From: Xanthobacter sp. NM-59
GTDB lineage: Bacteria; Pseudomonadota; Alphaproteobacteria; Rhizobiales; Xanthobacteraceae
DNA length: 64,000 bases
NCBI RefSeq assembly: GCF_021401125.1
Contig: NZ_JACBFQ010000003.1
Location: 310,001-374,000, forward strand
Direction: 5' to 3'
The position numbers and the translations under genes are program-made. Positions within the stretch are counted from its first letter, which is position 1, and every line of letters begins with the position of its first letter. Shown here piece by piece: positions 53,849 through 62,841 of this stretch. The notes beneath the pieces are model-generated. The model was not told where the DNA came from. It was given only the letters and a program-made list of their open reading frames with translations, and ran no database searches.

Positions 53849-55558
53849 GTGACCGTCATCGGCGTTAGCGATTCTCACAATTCGGCGGTTGCCGCCCTGT
53901 GCCAGGATGGAACGATTGCCGCGGTGCAGGAGGAGCGGCTCCGGCGCGTCAAGAACTATCACAACGTGCCCACCATGGGGCTGGAATGGCTCGTGACCCA
54001 TACCGGCGTGGCGCCGCAGGACGTCTCGGTCCTCGCCCTGGCCGGAATGCCCACGGTGCCGCTGGATCGCGCCGGCTGGATCGATGTGTTTCGCCGTTCC
54101 GCCCACTGGCAGGGCCGTCTGCGCACGGCCATCGGCCAGACCCCGCTGCGGGCGGCGGTGGAGCGCAAGCGGGCGCAGGAGCGGCTTGATGCCTATGTGG
54201 CCCTGGGCTTCCGCCCCGAGGCGATCAAGGTCTATGGCCACCACGCCTGCCACGCCGCCACCGCCTATTACGGCCAGAGCGAGCGGACCGAGCCCGTGCT
54301 GGTGCTGACCGTGGACGGCGGCGGCGACGGCCTGTGCGCCAGCGTCAGCATCGGCCAGGACAACAAGCTGAAGCTGCTGCACGAGGTGCCCTATGCGGAC
54401 TCGTTCGGCACGCTCTATGCCGTGGTCACCTACATGCTCGGCATGGTGCCGCTGGAGCACGAATACAAGATCATGGGCATGGCGCCCTATGCGGCCATGT
54501 CCGGCAGCCGACGCATCGCCGACCGATTGCACACCCTGTTCCGCTGGGTGGACGAGCGCACGCCGGTGTGGCGGCGCGCGCCCGGCGTGCCGCACACGCT
54601 GCACATCCAGCCGGTGCTGGAGAAGCTGTTCTTCGAGCAGCGGTTCGACAACATCATGGGCGGCGTGCAGCTCTTCACCGAGGAAATCCTCTGCGAGTTC
54701 GTGCGCCGCGCCATCGCGGAAACGGGCATCCGGCGCCTGTGCCTGTCCGGCGGCGTCTTCATGAACGTGAAGGCCAACAAGCGGATCATGGAGATGGAGG
54801 AGGTGGACAGCCTGTTCATCTTCCCCTCCTGCGGCGACGAGACCAACGCCATCGGCGCGGCCTATCTCGCCCGCGCGGAGCATGAAGGCGGCGCGGCGGT
54901 ACCGCCTTTGTCCTCCATGTATCTGGGGCCGGAATGGTCGGCGACCGAGATCCGCGACGATCTCTCCGAATGGGTCGACCGCGGCGACATCGTCCTGTCG
55001 CAGCCCGACTCCATCAACGATGCCGTGGTCGAGCTCCTGATGCAGGGCCACGTGGTGGGCCGCTTCGCCGGGCGCGAGGAGTTCGGCGCGCGGTCCCTGG
55101 GCAACCGGGCCATCATCGCTGATCCGCGCAACCCCGACGTGATCCGCGAGATCAACGAAATGGTGAAGAGCCGCGACTTCTGGATGCCGTTCGCGGCCTC
55201 CGTGGCGGCCGAGCATGCAGACCTCTATCTGCGCAACCCCAAAAATGTTGCCGCGCCCTACATGATCCTCTCCTTCGACACCACCGAAGCGGGCGGCGAG
55301 CAGCTGAAGGCCGGTACCCACCCCTATGACCGCACCTGCCGGCCCCAGGTGGTGACGCAGGAGAGCAACGCCGAATACTGGGATCTCATCCACCGCTTCG
55401 CTTCGCGATCAGGGGTGGGCGGGCTTCTCAACACCTCCCTCAACCTCCACGGCCTGCCGCTGGTGCATCGCCCGCGCGATGCGGTGCATGTGCTGCTGAA
55501 TTCGGGCCTGAACTGGCTCGCCGTGGGCCCGTACCTGATCACCAAGCCCGCCGCCTGA
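53849..55558 (+). CDS. Carbamoyltransferase (NodU/CmcH family)
   Basis: The 569-residue enzyme moves a carbamoyl group from carbamoyl phosphate, through an adenylate, to a hydroxyl, often on a sugar. The N-terminal Kae1-like domain shows VIGVSDSHNSAVAALCQDG, VQEERLRRVKNYHNVP, the metal-binding HHACHAATAYYGQ, and VLTVDGGGDG. The C-terminal domain shows GREEFGARSLGNRAIIADPR and LLNTSLNLHGLPLV. The GTG start at 53849 has GGAG 7-8 bases upstream and gives the correct N-terminus. Lying in the polysaccharide locus, it probably carbamoylates the sugar repeat, as NodU does for Nod factors. That role is inferred. Confidence 0.93.
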   Translation: MTVIGVSDSHNSAVAALCQDGTIAAVQEERLRRVKNYHNVPTMGLEWLVTHTGVAPQDVSVLALAGMPTVPLDRAGWIDVFRRSAHWQGRLRTAIGQTPLRAAVERKRAQERLDAYVALGFRPEAIKVYGHHACHAATAYYGQSERTEPVLVLTVDGGGDGLCASVSIGQDNKLKLLHEVPYADSFGTLYAVVTYMLGMVPLEHEYKIMGMAPYAAMSGSRRIADRLHTLFRWVDERTPVWRRAPGVPHTLHIQPVLEKLFFEQRFDNIMGGVQLFTEEILCEFVRRAIAETGIRRLCLSGGVFMNVKANKRIMEMEEVDSLFIFPSCGDETNAIGAAYLARAEHEGGAAVPPLSSMYLGPEWSATEIRDDLSEWVDRGDIVLSQPDSINDAVVELLMQGHVVGRFAGREEFGARSLGNRAIIADPRNPDVIREINEMVKSRDFWMPFAASVAAEHADLYLRNPKNVAAPYMILSFDTTEAGGEQLKAGTHPYDRTCRPQVVTQESNAEYWDLIHRFASRSGVGGLLNTSLNLHGLPLVHRPRDAVHVLLNSGLNWLAVGPYLITKPAA

Positions 55559-55951
55559 GGTGTCGGGCCCGGGTGCCGGGGGCGGAAAACATTATGGGCG
55601 AATGCAAGACCCTGGCGCCGGGCGGGCGCGGCCCGCAGCAGCTGCATCCCGCACCAGCACCTGCGCGCCTATCCGGCCTTTTGCGCCATGGTAGCGGGTG
55701 CCTGCGCGGGCAAATTGACGGGGGGCACGCAAACGTGAGAGCTGAACCCCATGTGTTCATGCAGGCGGAGCCATGCTTTTGCTTGCATTGACATCCTTTG
55801 TTTCTTCCCATGTCTTCCGCCCGGGCGAATTCGGCGTCGCCCCCGCGCTTGCCACTTCTTTTTCCTGGATGGCGGATCGGCTTTCGCAGGCGACTTTCGT
55901 CCAAGGACCCATCTCAACGCGATTTTCGCGCCGGACACGACGGCGGGGGCC
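55559..55951. other. Intergenic region before the FkbM methyltransferase gene
   Basis: No gene is recognised. TTGACA occurs near 55787-55792 in a locally AT-richer stretch and may be part of a promoter, but the matching -10 is weak. Confidence 0.4.
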
Positions 55952-56806
55952 ATGATGCTAAAGCGGATCAAGAAGCTTCTGAACGAACAGGCGTTCAAGG
56001 AAGCACCTGTCGCGGTTCTCGGACGGGTCGCGTGCCTGGCCGCCCTGGTGGGGCTCGGCCGCAAGCCGGCATTCCATCTGGTGCCCGGCGGCGCGCGCAT
56101 GGAGGTGCCGGCCGACCTGCGCTACACCACCGTGTCCGCCTTTCTCCTGCGCGATGAGGTGGAGCCGGAGCTCAAGCACATCAACAATTTCGTCGCCAAG
56201 GGCGACATCTTCGTGGATGTGGGCGCCAATATCGGCCTGTTCAGCCTGAAGGTCGCCCCCCACGCCGGGCGCGTGGTGGCGGTGGAGCCGGGCAAGGAAG
56301 CCGGCGACCTGCTGGCGGAAAATATCGCGCTCAACGCGTTCCAGAACGTGACGCTGGTGCGCAAGGGCCTCGCCGACGCCGCCGGCAAGGCCACCTTGTT
56401 CCACAATCCGGTGGGCGACGATCCCCAGGCCTTCTCGCTCGTCAATGACGGCGCCGCCACCGAGGCGGAGGAGGTGGAGATCACCACCCTCGACGCCCTG
56501 GTGGCTGACCTCGGCCTGCCGCGGGTGGACTGCATCAAGATCGACGTGGAAGGCGCCGAGCAGCGGGTGCTGGCCGGCGGCATGAAGACCATCTCCGCCA
56601 GCCTGCCCACCATCATCTTCGAGATGAACTGCCCTGCTTTGCTGTCCAGCGGCGGCGATCCGGCCGCGCCCTGGAACACCCTGGCCGGGCTTGGCTACCA
56701 GTTCTTCCGGCTGAAGTGGGACGGCTCTCTCACCGCCCTGTCCACCCGGCCCACGGAATTCTGCAACATCGTCGCCCGCCACCCGACGGGCGCCGCCGCC
56801 GCGTGA
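55952..56806 (+). CDS. FkbM-family SAM-dependent methyltransferase
   Basis: The 284-residue protein is a class I methyltransferase of the FkbM kind, which often O-methylates sugars or polyketides. SAM motif I is IFVDVGANIGLFSLKVAP, motif II is near GRVVAVEPGKEAGDLLAENI, and the late motif is CIKIDVEGAEQRVLAGGMK. The N-terminal 30 residues are basic and amphipathic. ATG codons at 55952 and 55955 follow a G-rich stretch. Its place after the carbamoyltransferase suggests that it decorates the same polysaccharide. A shared terminator separates it from the convergent ETF-QO gene. Confidence 0.9.
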   Translation: MMLKRIKKLLNEQAFKEAPVAVLGRVACLAALVGLGRKPAFHLVPGGARMEVPADLRYTTVSAFLLRDEVEPELKHINNFVAKGDIFVDVGANIGLFSLKVAPHAGRVVAVEPGKEAGDLLAENIALNAFQNVTLVRKGLADAAGKATLFHNPVGDDPQAFSLVNDGAATEAEEVEITTLDALVADLGLPRVDCIKIDVEGAEQRVLAGGMKTISASLPTIIFEMNCPALLSSGGDPAAPWNTLAGLGYQFFRLKWDGSLTALSTRPTEFCNIVARHPTGAAAA

Positions 56807-56956
56807 GGCCGCAGCCGGTGAGCGAGGCTCACCGGCCAGAGGCTCAGTGGCCATGAGTCAAGACCGGGCCGCGCTTGAGGGCACCCATTCGGCGCCGGTC
56901 AAAGGCCGGGGCCGATGGCCCAGAGCCCGGCTCAAGACAGCAGAGAACATTCAAAG

Positions 56957-56991
56957 AAAAAGGCCGGCGCGCCCTGCGTGCCGGCCTTTTT
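56957..56991. terminator. Bidirectional terminator between the FkbM and ETF-QO genes
   Basis: AAAAAGGCCGGC (56957-56968) and GCCGGCCTTTTT (56980-56991) form a perfect 12-bp stem around an 11-base loop. The symmetric A and T runs allow it to work on both strands for the two convergent genes. Confidence 0.9.
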
Positions 56992-57057
56992 CTGCGTCTT
57001 TGCGAAAGCGCCACCGGCCCGGGGCTGGGCCGAATGCCGCCCTCGGGCCGTATGCTC

Positions 57058-58731
57058 TCACATATTGGGGTAGTTCGGGCCCCCGCCGCCCTCGGGGGCG
57101 GTCCAGGTGATGTTCTGGTTGGGGTCCTTGATATCGCAGGTCTTGCAGTGCACGCAGTTCTGCGCGTTGATCTGGAAGCGCGGACCCTCGCCGCCCTCCT
57201 CCACCCACTCGTACACGCCCGCCGGGCAGTAGCGGTTGGAGGGGCCGCCGAACACGTCGAGCTCCGACGACTTCTGCAGGGCCATGTCCGCCACCTTGAG
57301 GTGAACCGGCTGGTCTTCCTCATGGTTGGTGTTGGAGATGAACACCGAGGAGAGCTTGTCGAAGGTCAGCACGCCATCGGGCTTGGCATAGGTGATCTTC
57401 TTGCACTTGGCGGCGGGCTTCAGGCTGGCATAGTCGGCCTTGCCGTGCTTCAGCGTGCCGAACAGCGAGAAGCCGAAGGTGTTGGCCCACATGTCCAGCG
57501 CGCCGAGCGGAATGCCCACATAGGTGCCGAGCTTGGACCACAGGGGCTTCACATTGCGCACCTTCTTCAGGTCCTCGCCCACGGCGGAGGTGCGCCAGGC
57601 ATTCTCATAGCTCGAAAGCTCGTCATGCCCGCGCCCGGCCACCAGCGCCTCGGCCAGATGGTCGGCGGCCAGGATGCCGGAGAGCACCGCATTGTGGCTG
57701 CCCTTGATGCGCGGCACGTTGACGAAGCCGGCCGCGCAGCCCACCAGCACGCCGCCGGGGAAGCTGAGCTTCGGCACGCTCTGGAACCCGCCCTCGGTGA
57801 TGGCGCGTGCGCCGTAGCTGATGCGCTTGGCCCCCTCGAAGGTGTCGCGGAACATAGGGTGGGTCTTGAAGCGCTGGAACTCGTCGAAGGGCGAGAGCCA
57901 GGGATTCTGGTAGTTCAGGTGGACCACGAAGCCCACCATCACCTGCTCATCCTCCATGTGGTAGAGGAAGGCGCCGCCGCCGGTCTTGGAATCGAGCGGC
58001 CAACCGAAAGCATGCTGCACCAGGCCGGGCTTGTGCTTCTCCGGCTTGACCTTCCACAATTCCTTCAGGCCGATGCCGAACTTCTGCGGCTCGCGCCCCT
58101 CGCCCAGGCCGAACTTGGCGATGAGCTGCTTGGAGAGCTGGCCGCGCGCGCCCTCGGCGAACACGGTGTAGCGGCCGCGCAGCTCCATGCCGCGGGTGAA
58201 TTCGGGCTTGGGCTGGCCATCCTTGCCGATGCCCATGTCGCCGGTCGCGATGCCGCGCACGGCGCCCTTCTCGTCATACAGCACCTCGTTGGCGGCGAAG
58301 CCGGGATAGATCTCCACCTCCAGCTCTTCCGCCTTCTTGGCGAGGTAGCGCGCCACATTGCCCAGGGAGCCGACGAAGTTGCCGTGGTTGTTCATCAGCG
58401 GCGGCATGGCGAAATTGGGCAGCTTGGCGCCGCCGGCCGGGCCGAGCAGGAAGAAGTGGTCCTCGATCACCTCGGTCACCAGGGGGCGCTCGTCATCCTC
58501 GCGCCAGCCGGGGAGAAGCTGGTCGAGGCCCGAGGGGTCCACCACCGCGCCGGACAGGATGTGGGCGCCGACTTCCGAGCCCTTTTCCACCACCACCACG
58601 GAAATCTCGGCGCCGCGCTCGGCGGCCTGCTGCTTCAAGCGGATGGCCGTGGCCAGACCGGCGGGCCCGCCGCCCACCACCACCACGTCATAATCCATGC
58701 CTTCGCGTTCAGGCAGTTCCGCCTCGCTCAT
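57058..58731 (-). CDS. Electron transfer flavoprotein-ubiquinone oxidoreductase
   Basis: ETF-QO passes electrons from acyl-CoA and amine dehydrogenases, through ETF, to ubiquinone at the membrane. The 557-residue protein has the FAD fold VVVVGGGPAGLATAIRLKQQ, the PLVTEVIEDHFFLLGP region, and a GRPGHDEL-like mid region (AGRGHDELSSYENAWR). The C-terminal 4Fe-4S domain contains RYCPAGVYEW, NCVHCKTCDIKDPNQNI and WTAPEGGGGPNYPNM. All four cluster Cys are present. It is a single gene. It fits a lifestyle using fatty acids or branched-chain CoA esters. Confidence 0.97.
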   Translation of the reverse strand: MSEAELPEREGMDYDVVVVGGGPAGLATAIRLKQQAAERGAEISVVVVEKGSEVGAHILSGAVVDPSGLDQLLPGWREDDERPLVTEVIEDHFFLLGPAGGAKLPNFAMPPLMNNHGNFVGSLGNVARYLAKKAEELEVEIYPGFAANEVLYDEKGAVRGIATGDMGIGKDGQPKPEFTRGMELRGRYTVFAEGARGQLSKQLIAKFGLGEGREPQKFGIGLKELWKVKPEKHKPGLVQHAFGWPLDSKTGGGAFLYHMEDEQVMVGFVVHLNYQNPWLSPFDEFQRFKTHPMFRDTFEGAKRISYGARAITEGGFQSVPKLSFPGGVLVGCAAGFVNVPRIKGSHNAVLSGILAADHLAEALVAGRGHDELSSYENAWRTSAVGEDLKKVRNVKPLWSKLGTYVGIPLGALDMWANTFGFSLFGTLKHGKADYASLKPAAKCKKITYAKPDGVLTFDKLSSVFISNTNHEEDQPVHLKVADMALQKSSELDVFGGPSNRYCPAGVYEWVEEGGEGPRFQINAQNCVHCKTCDIKDPNQNITWTAPEGGGGPNYPNM

Positions 58732-58965
58732 CCGTGAAGCTCCCGTTTACGTCATCGTGCTTTCGTTGGAGTTCTTCCACGGTTGGGCCGTTCTGACAAT
58801 TCGCGAGATGCCTTCCGGGTGCGACGACTTGACCGATCGGGTGGTTGTCCCCATGTCCGTGAAGGCACATACCGCAATGCACTGCTTCACCGGCGAGCCC
58901 GCCCGTGCCATAGGTTCGCCATGCAGAACGCGTGAGGGGCGCCGCCGCTCCCGGCCTGGACATCC

Positions 58966-59856
58966 ATGACCGACTTCCTTCCGCCCGACGACTGGTCCGA
59001 CCTTCTCGCCTTCCATCTGGAAGCGGGGGTGGACATCGCCGTGGGCGAGGAGCCGGTGGATCGGTTCGCCCAGAGCGCCGCCGAGCAGAAGGCCCGCACC
59101 CCGCGGGGTGGGGAAGACGAGCTCAAAACCGCGCCGGCGCCTGCGGCGCGGCCGGCCGCGCGCCCCGCCGCGCCGCGCCCCCAGCCGCACAGCCCCACCA
59201 TCGCCCCCCATTCGCCGGACGAGGCGGTGATGGCAGCCCGGGAAGCCGCCCGTGGCGCCGCCAGCCTGGAGGAACTGCGCGCCCTCCTGGAGGCGTTCGA
59301 GGGCTGCGCCTTGAAACGCACCGCCAGCCGCCTCGTCTTCGCCGACGGCAACCCGGCAGCGCGGGTGATGTTCGTGGGCGAGGCGCCGGGACGGGACGAG
59401 GACCAGCAGGGCCTTCCCTTCGTGGGCCGGGCCGGGCAGCTCCTGGACCTGATGCTGGGCGCCATCGGCCTCGACCGGTCCAGCGCCTATATTGCGAACA
59501 TCATTCCCTGGCGCCCGCCGGGCAATCGCACGCCCACCCCGCAGGAAACGGCCATCTGCCTGCCCTTCATCGCCCGGCAGATCGAGCTGGCGGATCCTGA
59601 TGTGCTGGTATGCCTGGGCGGCCAGTCGGCGCAGGCTCTGTTCGCCACCACCGAGGGCATCACCAAGCTGCGCGGCCGCTTCATGGATTACGAAACCGGC
59701 ACCCGCACCATCCAGGCCCTGGCCACCTTCCACCCGGCCTATCTGCTGCGCACGCCCATCGGCAAGCGCCTCGCCTGGCGCGACCTGCTCGCCATCGAAG
59801 GCGCCTTGGCCAAATCCGCGCCGCGCGAAAGGCCGCCGGCGCCGGGCCGGGCCTGA
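58966..59856 (+). CDS. Family 4 uracil-DNA glycosylase
   Basis: The enzyme removes uracil from DNA and carries a 4Fe-4S cluster. The 296-residue protein has a disordered Ala/Pro-rich part (residues 30-85). The catalytic domain shows VMFVGEAPGRDEDQQGLPFV, GRAGQLLDLML, YIANIIPWRPPGNRTPTPQE, VCLGGQSAQAL and FHPAYLLR. Motifs 1 (GEAPG) and 2 (HPAYLL) mark the family. Cluster Cys candidates are in FEGCALKRTA, AICLPF and VCLGG. The first Cys of the usual CxxC is replaced by Phe, as I recall for other Rhizobiales copies. It is divergent from ETF-QO. Confidence 0.93.
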   Translation: MTDFLPPDDWSDLLAFHLEAGVDIAVGEEPVDRFAQSAAEQKARTPRGGEDELKTAPAPAARPAARPAAPRPQPHSPTIAPHSPDEAVMAAREAARGAASLEELRALLEAFEGCALKRTASRLVFADGNPAARVMFVGEAPGRDEDQQGLPFVGRAGQLLDLMLGAIGLDRSSAYIANIIPWRPPGNRTPTPQETAICLPFIARQIELADPDVLVCLGGQSAQALFATTEGITKLRGRFMDYETGTRTIQALATFHPAYLLRTPIGKRLAWRDLLAIEGALAKSAPRERPPAPGRA

Positions 59857-59877
59857 TGCCGGCCTCGGGCAGCGGTT

Positions 59878-60354
59878 TCAGCCGACGAGGCAGCCGCCGC
59901 CGAGCGGCGCGTTGACGAGGGAGGAATTGCGATAGCGCGGGTCGGAGGTCACCTCCTTGCCCACCCACGGCGGCAGCGCCACCTTTTCCTCGGGATGCTC
60001 CAGCTCCACCTCGGCCACCACGAGGCCGGCATTGTCGGCGCCGAAGACATCCACGGTCCACAGCTTGCCCGCATGGACAATCGAATAGCGGGTTTTTTCG
60101 ATCAGCGGGCGGGCACAGAGATCGTCGAGCATGGCCTCGGCATCGCCAAGGGGAATGTCGTATTCATACTCGGCCCGGGAGATTCCCTCCGTCTTGCTCT
60201 TGACGGTGATAAAGGCGCGCGGGCCGGCCACACGAACACGCACCGTGGTTTCCGCCCCCAGGCACAGATAACCCTGCCGGATCGCGCAGGCTTTGGCACC
60301 TTCACGCCAAGCCTCTGAAACCACGAGAAATTTTCGCTCGACTTCGACGCCCAT
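59878..60354 (-). CDS. CYTH-domain protein (inorganic triphosphatase-like)
   Basis: The 158-residue product is a compact triphosphate tunnel protein. The opening MGVEVERKFLVVSEAWREG carries the ExExK motif that binds phosphate and metal. The basic and acidic tunnel residues follow in TTVRVRVAGPRAFITVKSKT, EYEYDIPLGDAEAML and AEVELEHPEEKVALP. Bacterial homologues act mostly on inorganic triphosphate; adenylate cyclase or thiamine-triphosphatase activity is less likely. The start at 60354 is chosen to match the family N-terminus; an ATG 15 bases upstream is also in frame. It ends convergently with the uracil-DNA glycosylase gene. Confidence 0.9.
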   Translation of the reverse strand: MGVEVERKFLVVSEAWREGAKACAIRQGYLCLGAETTVRVRVAGPRAFITVKSKTEGISRAEYEYDIPLGDAEAMLDDLCARPLIEKTRYSIVHAGKLWTVDVFGADNAGLVVAEVELEHPEEKVALPPWVGKEVTSDPRYRNSSLVNAPLGGGCLVG

Positions 60355-60619
60355 GGCACTGCATCGCATCAGTTTGGATGCACATAATATCGGCAGCCAG
60401 GCGGCGCACGTCTAGCCACCTACAAGTTATGAGCCGGCAAAACTATCGACGAGATCCTATTTTTCCGAGTTATTCCTGCCGCTTATCCCGGCCTGCGTCA
60501 AATGGATACCACGCATGCACGGCGCACGGCAGGCAAATACTTTTCGCCTGCCGACACAATGCAGCCACCGCCCCCGCGCGCCGAGGGGGCAACTTCCTGT
60601 TTTCATTGAAATACAGCTT

Positions 60620-62134
60620 CTACACCTGTTCCTTCCGGCCGCCCTTGGGGGCTGCCGCGGCGTCGATATCGTAGCGCGAGGGCGGATCATCGGCGCCGAT
60701 GATGGTGATGCGCATGATATTGGTGGTGCCGGGCTGGGCGAAGGGCACGCCAGCGCAGATGGCGAGCCGGTCCCCCGGCGCCCCCAGGCCGTGGCGCACG
60801 GTGGTGCGCACCGCCGTGTCCACCATCTCGCCGAAGGAGTGGATGTCCTCCTTCATGTGCACCGCGTGCACGCCGTAGGACAGGGCGAGCCGGCGGGCCG
60901 TCTCCATCTTGGGGGTGAGGCCCAGGATGGCGAGCTTCGGCCGCTCCCGCGCGGCGCGCAGGCCGGTGGTGCCCGAGAGGGTGAAGGCGACCAGGGCCGC
61001 CGCATCCACCGCCACCGCCGCCTCGTAGCTGGCCTTGATGACGGCGTCGCCGATATTGTTGCCCCATTCCGCCTCGGAGGCGCCCAGCACCTTGCGGTAG
61101 CCGGGGTCGTGCTCCACGTGGCGGATGACGTCATCCATCACCTGCACCGCCTCCACCGGGTACTGGCCGGCGGCGGTCTCGGCGGAGAGCATGACAGCGT
61201 CCGTCCCCTCGTAAACGGCGGTGGCCACGTCGGAGACCTCCGCGCGGGTGGGGACGGGCGCGAGGATCATGGATTCCAGCATCTGGGTGGCGACGATAAC
61301 CGGCCGGCCGAACTTGCGCGCCTCCGCGATCATGCGCCGCTGCAGCGCCGGCACCTCGGCCAGGGAGATTTCCACCCCCAGGTCGCCGCGCGCCACCATG
61401 ATGGCGTCGGAGAGTTCCACCAGCTCGGTGAGGTGCTCCACCGCCGAGGGCTTCTCCATCTTCAGCATCACCGAGGCGCGGCCTTGGATGAGGGCGCGGG
61501 CCTCATGAATGTCCTCCGGCTTCTGCACGAAGGAAAGGGCGATCCATTCCACCCCCGCCGCGCAGGCAAATTCCAGGTCGGCGCGGTCCTTCTCCGTGAG
61601 GGGGGAGAGCGGCAGCACCACGTCGGGAATGTTGAAGCCCTTCGTGTTGGACAGGCGCGTACCGGCCACCACCTGGGCTTCGAGATAGCCTGGCCCCTTC
61701 TCCACCACCTTCAGGCGCACCTTGCCGTCGTCGCAGAGGACCGTGGAGCCGACCGGCAGCGCCTCCAGAATGTCGGGATGGGGAATGGGCACGCGCCGCC
61801 CCTCGCCCAGCCGGTCCGTGTCGGCGTCGAAATGCAGGATGTCGCCGGGCGTGATGGCGATGGCGCCTTCCTTGAACCGGCCAATGCGCAGCTTGGGCCC
61901 CTGCACGTCGGCGATGACGCCGATGGGGCGGCCCACCTCCTTCTCCAGCCGGCGGATGCGCTCCAGCACCACGCCATGGTCGGCCTGGGTGCCGTGGCTG
62001 AAATTGAGGCGGAACACGTCCACGCCAGCGCGGAACAGCGCCTCCAGCTTCTCCTGCGAATTGGACGAGGGGCCCACGGTGGCCACGATTTTCGTGGCGC
62101 GGTCGCGCTTCGTGAGCGCTCGCTTGTGCGGCAT
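60620..62134 (-). CDS. pyk: Pyruvate kinase
   Basis: Pyruvate kinase makes pyruvate and ATP from phosphoenolpyruvate. The 504-residue protein follows the family. RATKIVATVGPSSNSQEKLE and VFRLNFSHGTQADH open the A domain, GVIADVQGPKLRIGRF follows, and the B domain lies around DDGKVRLKVVEKG. VMLKMEKPSAVEHL carries the catalytic Lys, and IMVARGDLGVEISLAEVP and MLSAETAAGQYPVEAV are the other signatures. The C domain binds effectors. CGGAGGAA lies 9 bases before the start. The extra C-terminal tail is basic. It is a single gene. Confidence 0.97.
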   Translation of the reverse strand: MPHKRALTKRDRATKIVATVGPSSNSQEKLEALFRAGVDVFRLNFSHGTQADHGVVLERIRRLEKEVGRPIGVIADVQGPKLRIGRFKEGAIAITPGDILHFDADTDRLGEGRRVPIPHPDILEALPVGSTVLCDDGKVRLKVVEKGPGYLEAQVVAGTRLSNTKGFNIPDVVLPLSPLTEKDRADLEFACAAGVEWIALSFVQKPEDIHEARALIQGRASVMLKMEKPSAVEHLTELVELSDAIMVARGDLGVEISLAEVPALQRRMIAEARKFGRPVIVATQMLESMILAPVPTRAEVSDVATAVYEGTDAVMLSAETAAGQYPVEAVQVMDDVIRHVEHDPGYRKVLGASEAEWGNNIGDAVIKASYEAAVAVDAAALVAFTLSGTTGLRAARERPKLAILGLTPKMETARRLALSYGVHAVHMKEDIHSFGEMVDTAVRTTVRHGLGAPGDRLAICAGVPFAQPGTTNIMRITIIGADDPPSRYDIDAAAAPKGGRKEQV

Positions 62135-62379
62135 GACGGGTGTTCCTCCGGTTCCGGGGTTGGCCCTCGGGATTGGCGCGCGGCAGCTTCACGCTTAGCG
62201 ACATCATGCGACAGGGGCGTCTCCGCATAAAGTCGCATAAGGGACAGCACCCCTGCCCTTCCCGCCCCAGCCCCCAGCTCCGGGCACGCTTTCGCCTTCC
62301 CGGCCACCACCGGCTTCGGCTAGTCTGTCCCCGCGTCATGATACCCAGCGGACAGCCGCCCCGGCGCGGGAGACCTGCG

Positions 62380-62682
62380 ATGAGGATGCCCCGGAAGAGA
62401 GTGCTCGCCGTTCGACCGGCATGGGCGGTGCTTGCCCTGTCTCTGGCGCCTTTGCTGGCGCCCGGGCCGGCGATGGCACAGGAGCTGAGCCAATTGTCCT
62501 GCCGCGCCTTATGGTATCAGCGTAATGCCATCTATGCGGAGCAAGGCTATTGCTTCAAGACGGCGGACGCCATCGCCACTTTTGGCGAGCGCTGCTATCC
62601 GCCCTATGGCCAGCTCACGCCCGAACAGCAGCGCTATGTGGACCAGGTGCGCTATTGGGAAGCCCGCAAGGGCTGCAAATGA
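62380..62682 (+). CDS. Secreted YARHG-domain protein
   Basis: The 100-residue protein has a Sec signal (residues 1-35, AWAVLALSLAPLLAPGPAMA) and a mature part formed by one YARHG-like domain: LSCRALWYQRNAIYAEQGYC, FKTADAIATFG and ERCYPPYGQLTPEQQRYVDQ. Its conserved Cys residues could form disulfides. YARHG domains are extracellular and of unknown role, possibly binding cell wall. GGGAG lies 8 bases before the ATG at 62380. It is a single gene. Confidence 0.82.
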   Translation: MRMPRKRVLAVRPAWAVLALSLAPLLAPGPAMAQELSQLSCRALWYQRNAIYAEQGYCFKTADAIATFGERCYPPYGQLTPEQQRYVDQVRYWEARKGCK

Positions 62683-62841
62683 CGCCGGCCTGAGCCTTCC
62701 GACCCGCCTTCCGCAACGGGATTCGGGCGTTTCATCGCAGTGATGCGCGCCGGATTGTATGCTATCGCTCCCCGCATCCGAGGCATCCCCCGGCGGTGAG
62801 GACGCTCCTTGGCCGCGCGCCGATGTGCGCGGGCGGGGGTG

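Noticed and set aside
58947-58965. Possible fusion of ETF-QO promoter region with the uracil-DNA glycosylase start
   Set aside because: The two genes are simply divergent with a normal spacer; each start fits its family.
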